Of a stretch of 64,000 nucleotides of DNA, positions 63,112 to 64,000 are shown piece by piece. A program made the position numbers and the translations under genes. The stretch lies in assembly GCF_016862795.1 (NCBI RefSeq), contig NZ_BONQ01000081.1:62001-126000 (forward strand). The letters run 5' to 3'. Numbering within the stretch: the stretch's first letter is position 1; every line of letters begins with the position of its first letter. The stretch is from Dactylosporangium siamense. GTDB lineage: Bacteria; Actinomycetota; Actinomycetes; Mycobacteriales; Micromonosporaceae. The notes beneath the pieces are model-generated. The model ran no database searches, was not told the origin of the DNA, and saw only the letters and a program-made list of their open reading frames with translations.

Positions 63112-64000
63112 GTGCTGCGCTGCCGCGACGCCAGGTCGTCGGCTGCGCCCTGCCACCGCGGGTGGTCGAAGGTGAACCCGGCGTCGGTGAGCCGTGCCGG
63201 AACGACCCGCCGGCTCTTCAGCAGCAGCTCGGTGTCGGATCGGATCGCGAATGCGCCCAGCTCGGCCATCCACTTCGTGGCCGGCAGACCGACCGGCATC
63301 CGTGCCGCCGAACGCAGCGCTCGCATGAAGTCCCGATGCGGCAACGGGCCGGGGGCGGCCACGTTCACGGGTCCGGCGAGGTCGTCGCGCTCGATCAGGA
63401 ACTGGATCGCGTTGACGAAGTCGCGGTCGTGGATCCATGAGACGTACTGCCTGCCGCCGGCGACCGGTCCGCCGAGCCCGAGCCGGGCGAGCCGGCTCAG
63501 CACGTCGAACACGCCACCGCGGTCGGGGCTCATCACCATGGCCGATCGCAGCGCCACCTTGCGCGTGCCGGGAGTCGTGGCCTGTTCCTGGGCGGCTTCC
63601 CAGTTTCGGGCGATCTTGACGCTGTACGCCCAGTAGGCCGGCACACCGGGCTCGTCGCCGCCGATCAGGCCGCTGTCCTCGTCGTTGGCCGCGTCGAACC
63701 GGTGCGCGTAGATCGTCGCGGTGCTCATCTGCAACCACACCTTGGGCGGTCGCGCCGCGGCGGCGATGGCACCGCCGACCACCAGCGCTGAGTCCACCCG
63801 CGAGCGCATCATGGCTTCGAGGTTCTTCGCGGTGTACCGGCAGCTCACGCTGCGCCCGGCCAGGTTGATGACGACGTCGCTGCCGTCGATCTCCTTGACC
63901 CAGTCTCCCGGCGCCGAGCCGTCCCAGTGGACCTGGCGGTCGCCTTTCGGGGATCGCGTCAACAGCACCACGTCGTGACCCGCCGCGGTCAACGCCCGAT
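63099..64000 (-). CDS. TIGR01777-family NAD-dependent epimerase (5' end beyond window)
   Basis: About 300 residues visible; the start and the GxxGxxG loop lie outside the window (the frame begins IGRALTAAGHDVVLLTRS). Diagnostic stretches: VVINLAGRSVSCRYTAKNLE, MMRSRVDSALVVGGAI, VWLQMSTATIYAHRFDAAND (S/T and Y of the SDR site), WEAAQEQATTPGTRKVALRS, VSWIHDRDFVNAIQFLIERD and PGPLPHRDFMRALRSAARMP. This matches the SDR39U1/TIGR01777 extended SDR family (Rv2216/YfcH/SulA). Substrate unknown; probably NADP-linked. Confidence 0.92.
   Translation of the reverse strand, partial: RALTAAGHDVVLLTRSPKGDRQVHWDGSAPGDWVKEIDGSDVVINLAGRSVSCRYTAKNLEAMMRSRVDSALVVGGAIAAAARPPKVWLQMSTATIYAHRFDAANDEDSGLIGGDEPGVPAYWAYSVKIARNWEAAQEQATTPGTRKVALRSAMVMSPDRGGVFDVLSRLARLGLGGPVAGGRQYVSWIHDRDFVNAIQFLIERDDLAGPVNVAAPGPLPHRDFMRALRSAARMPVGLPATKWMAELGAFAIRSDTELLLKSRRVVPARLTDAGFTFDHPRWQGAADDLASRQRSTHPR

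Noticed and set aside
1-64000. Insertion sequences, prophage, tRNA or rRNA genes
   Set aside because: No transposase, integrase or phage motifs and no cloverleaf or rRNA-like sequence were seen on reading both strands; tRNAscan-SE would be the decisive check for tRNAs.

Overview
The window is GC-rich DNA with actinobacterial hallmarks: frequent GTG/TTG starts, 4-base start/stop overlaps (ATGA, GTGA), F420/PPOX-type enzymes, many TetR/IclR/MarR/PadR regulators, LacI-type operator motifs, and a class Ia ribonucleotide reductase under a cobalamin riboswitch as in streptomycetes and relatives. A large-genome, soil-type actinomycete is most likely, perhaps Micromonosporaceae; the genus is inference. 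I saw no rRNA, tRNA, CRISPR array, transposase or phage module.

Layout. 1-2.5 kb: PadR repressor, its 37-bp operator and a MATE exporter. 2.5-6.2 kb: nrdA-nrdB on the minus strand behind a B12 riboswitch with a recognisable promoter. 6.2-8.5 kb: bicupin protein, divergent TetR, and an Asp/Glu racemase/arylmalonate-decarboxylase fold enzyme. 8.5-10.8 kb: a CPA1 Na+/H+ antiporter flanked on both sides by gene-fragment scars (TetR/SDR and kinase/sortase). 11.3-23.3 kb: the centrepiece, a complete aromatic-ring meta-cleavage cluster of biphenyl/alkylbenzene type: MFS carrier, C-C hydrolase, extradiol dioxygenase, ring-hydroxylating dioxygenase alpha/beta, Rieske ferredoxin, cis-dihydrodiol dehydrogenase, ferredoxin reductase, TetR and IclR regulators, then aldolase, acylating acetaldehyde dehydrogenase and hydratase. 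Together these could take an arene to a carboxylic acid plus pyruvate and acetyl-CoA. A shared 15-bp motif, TTCCG-N5-CGGAA and variants, occurs at both outer promoters and suggests one regulator for both halves.

23.7-37 kb: quinone oxidoreductase, F420-type PPOX protein, peptidase E-like protein, an alpha-oxoamine synthase between two methyltransferases, a repeat protein, a TetR-controlled ABC exporter, more methyltransferases and hypotheticals. 36.5-46.5 kb: transglutaminase-like, GNAT, Nudix, two APH-fold kinases, a secreted beta-propeller protein with a ricin-B lectin domain, SnoaL-like protein, MarR with a double operator in front of an epoxide hydrolase, and a secreted DUF1996 protein. 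46.5-54 kb: HTH/membrane-protein pair, FtsX-type permease with two ATPases, and a TetR/FAD-monooxygenase pair. 54-61.6 kb: a glycosyltransferase behind two LacI-type sites, then a membrane-protein island: three paralogous His-loop proteins around a HupE/UreJ-like protein with a C-terminal extension, an acyltransferase, and an M48-like protein whose HExxH site is lost. The window ends in a SUMF1-type protein and a truncated TIGR01777 epimerase.

Two themes recur. Palindromic operators sit in front of most regulator/effector pairs. Clear or probable C-terminal remnants of genes lie between intact genes at eight or more places, pointing to active gene loss. The membrane island at 55.3-60.2 kb and the oxoamine synthase/methyltransferase cassette are the best candidates for undescribed biology. 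No homology search was possible, so function calls rest on recognised motifs and family memory.
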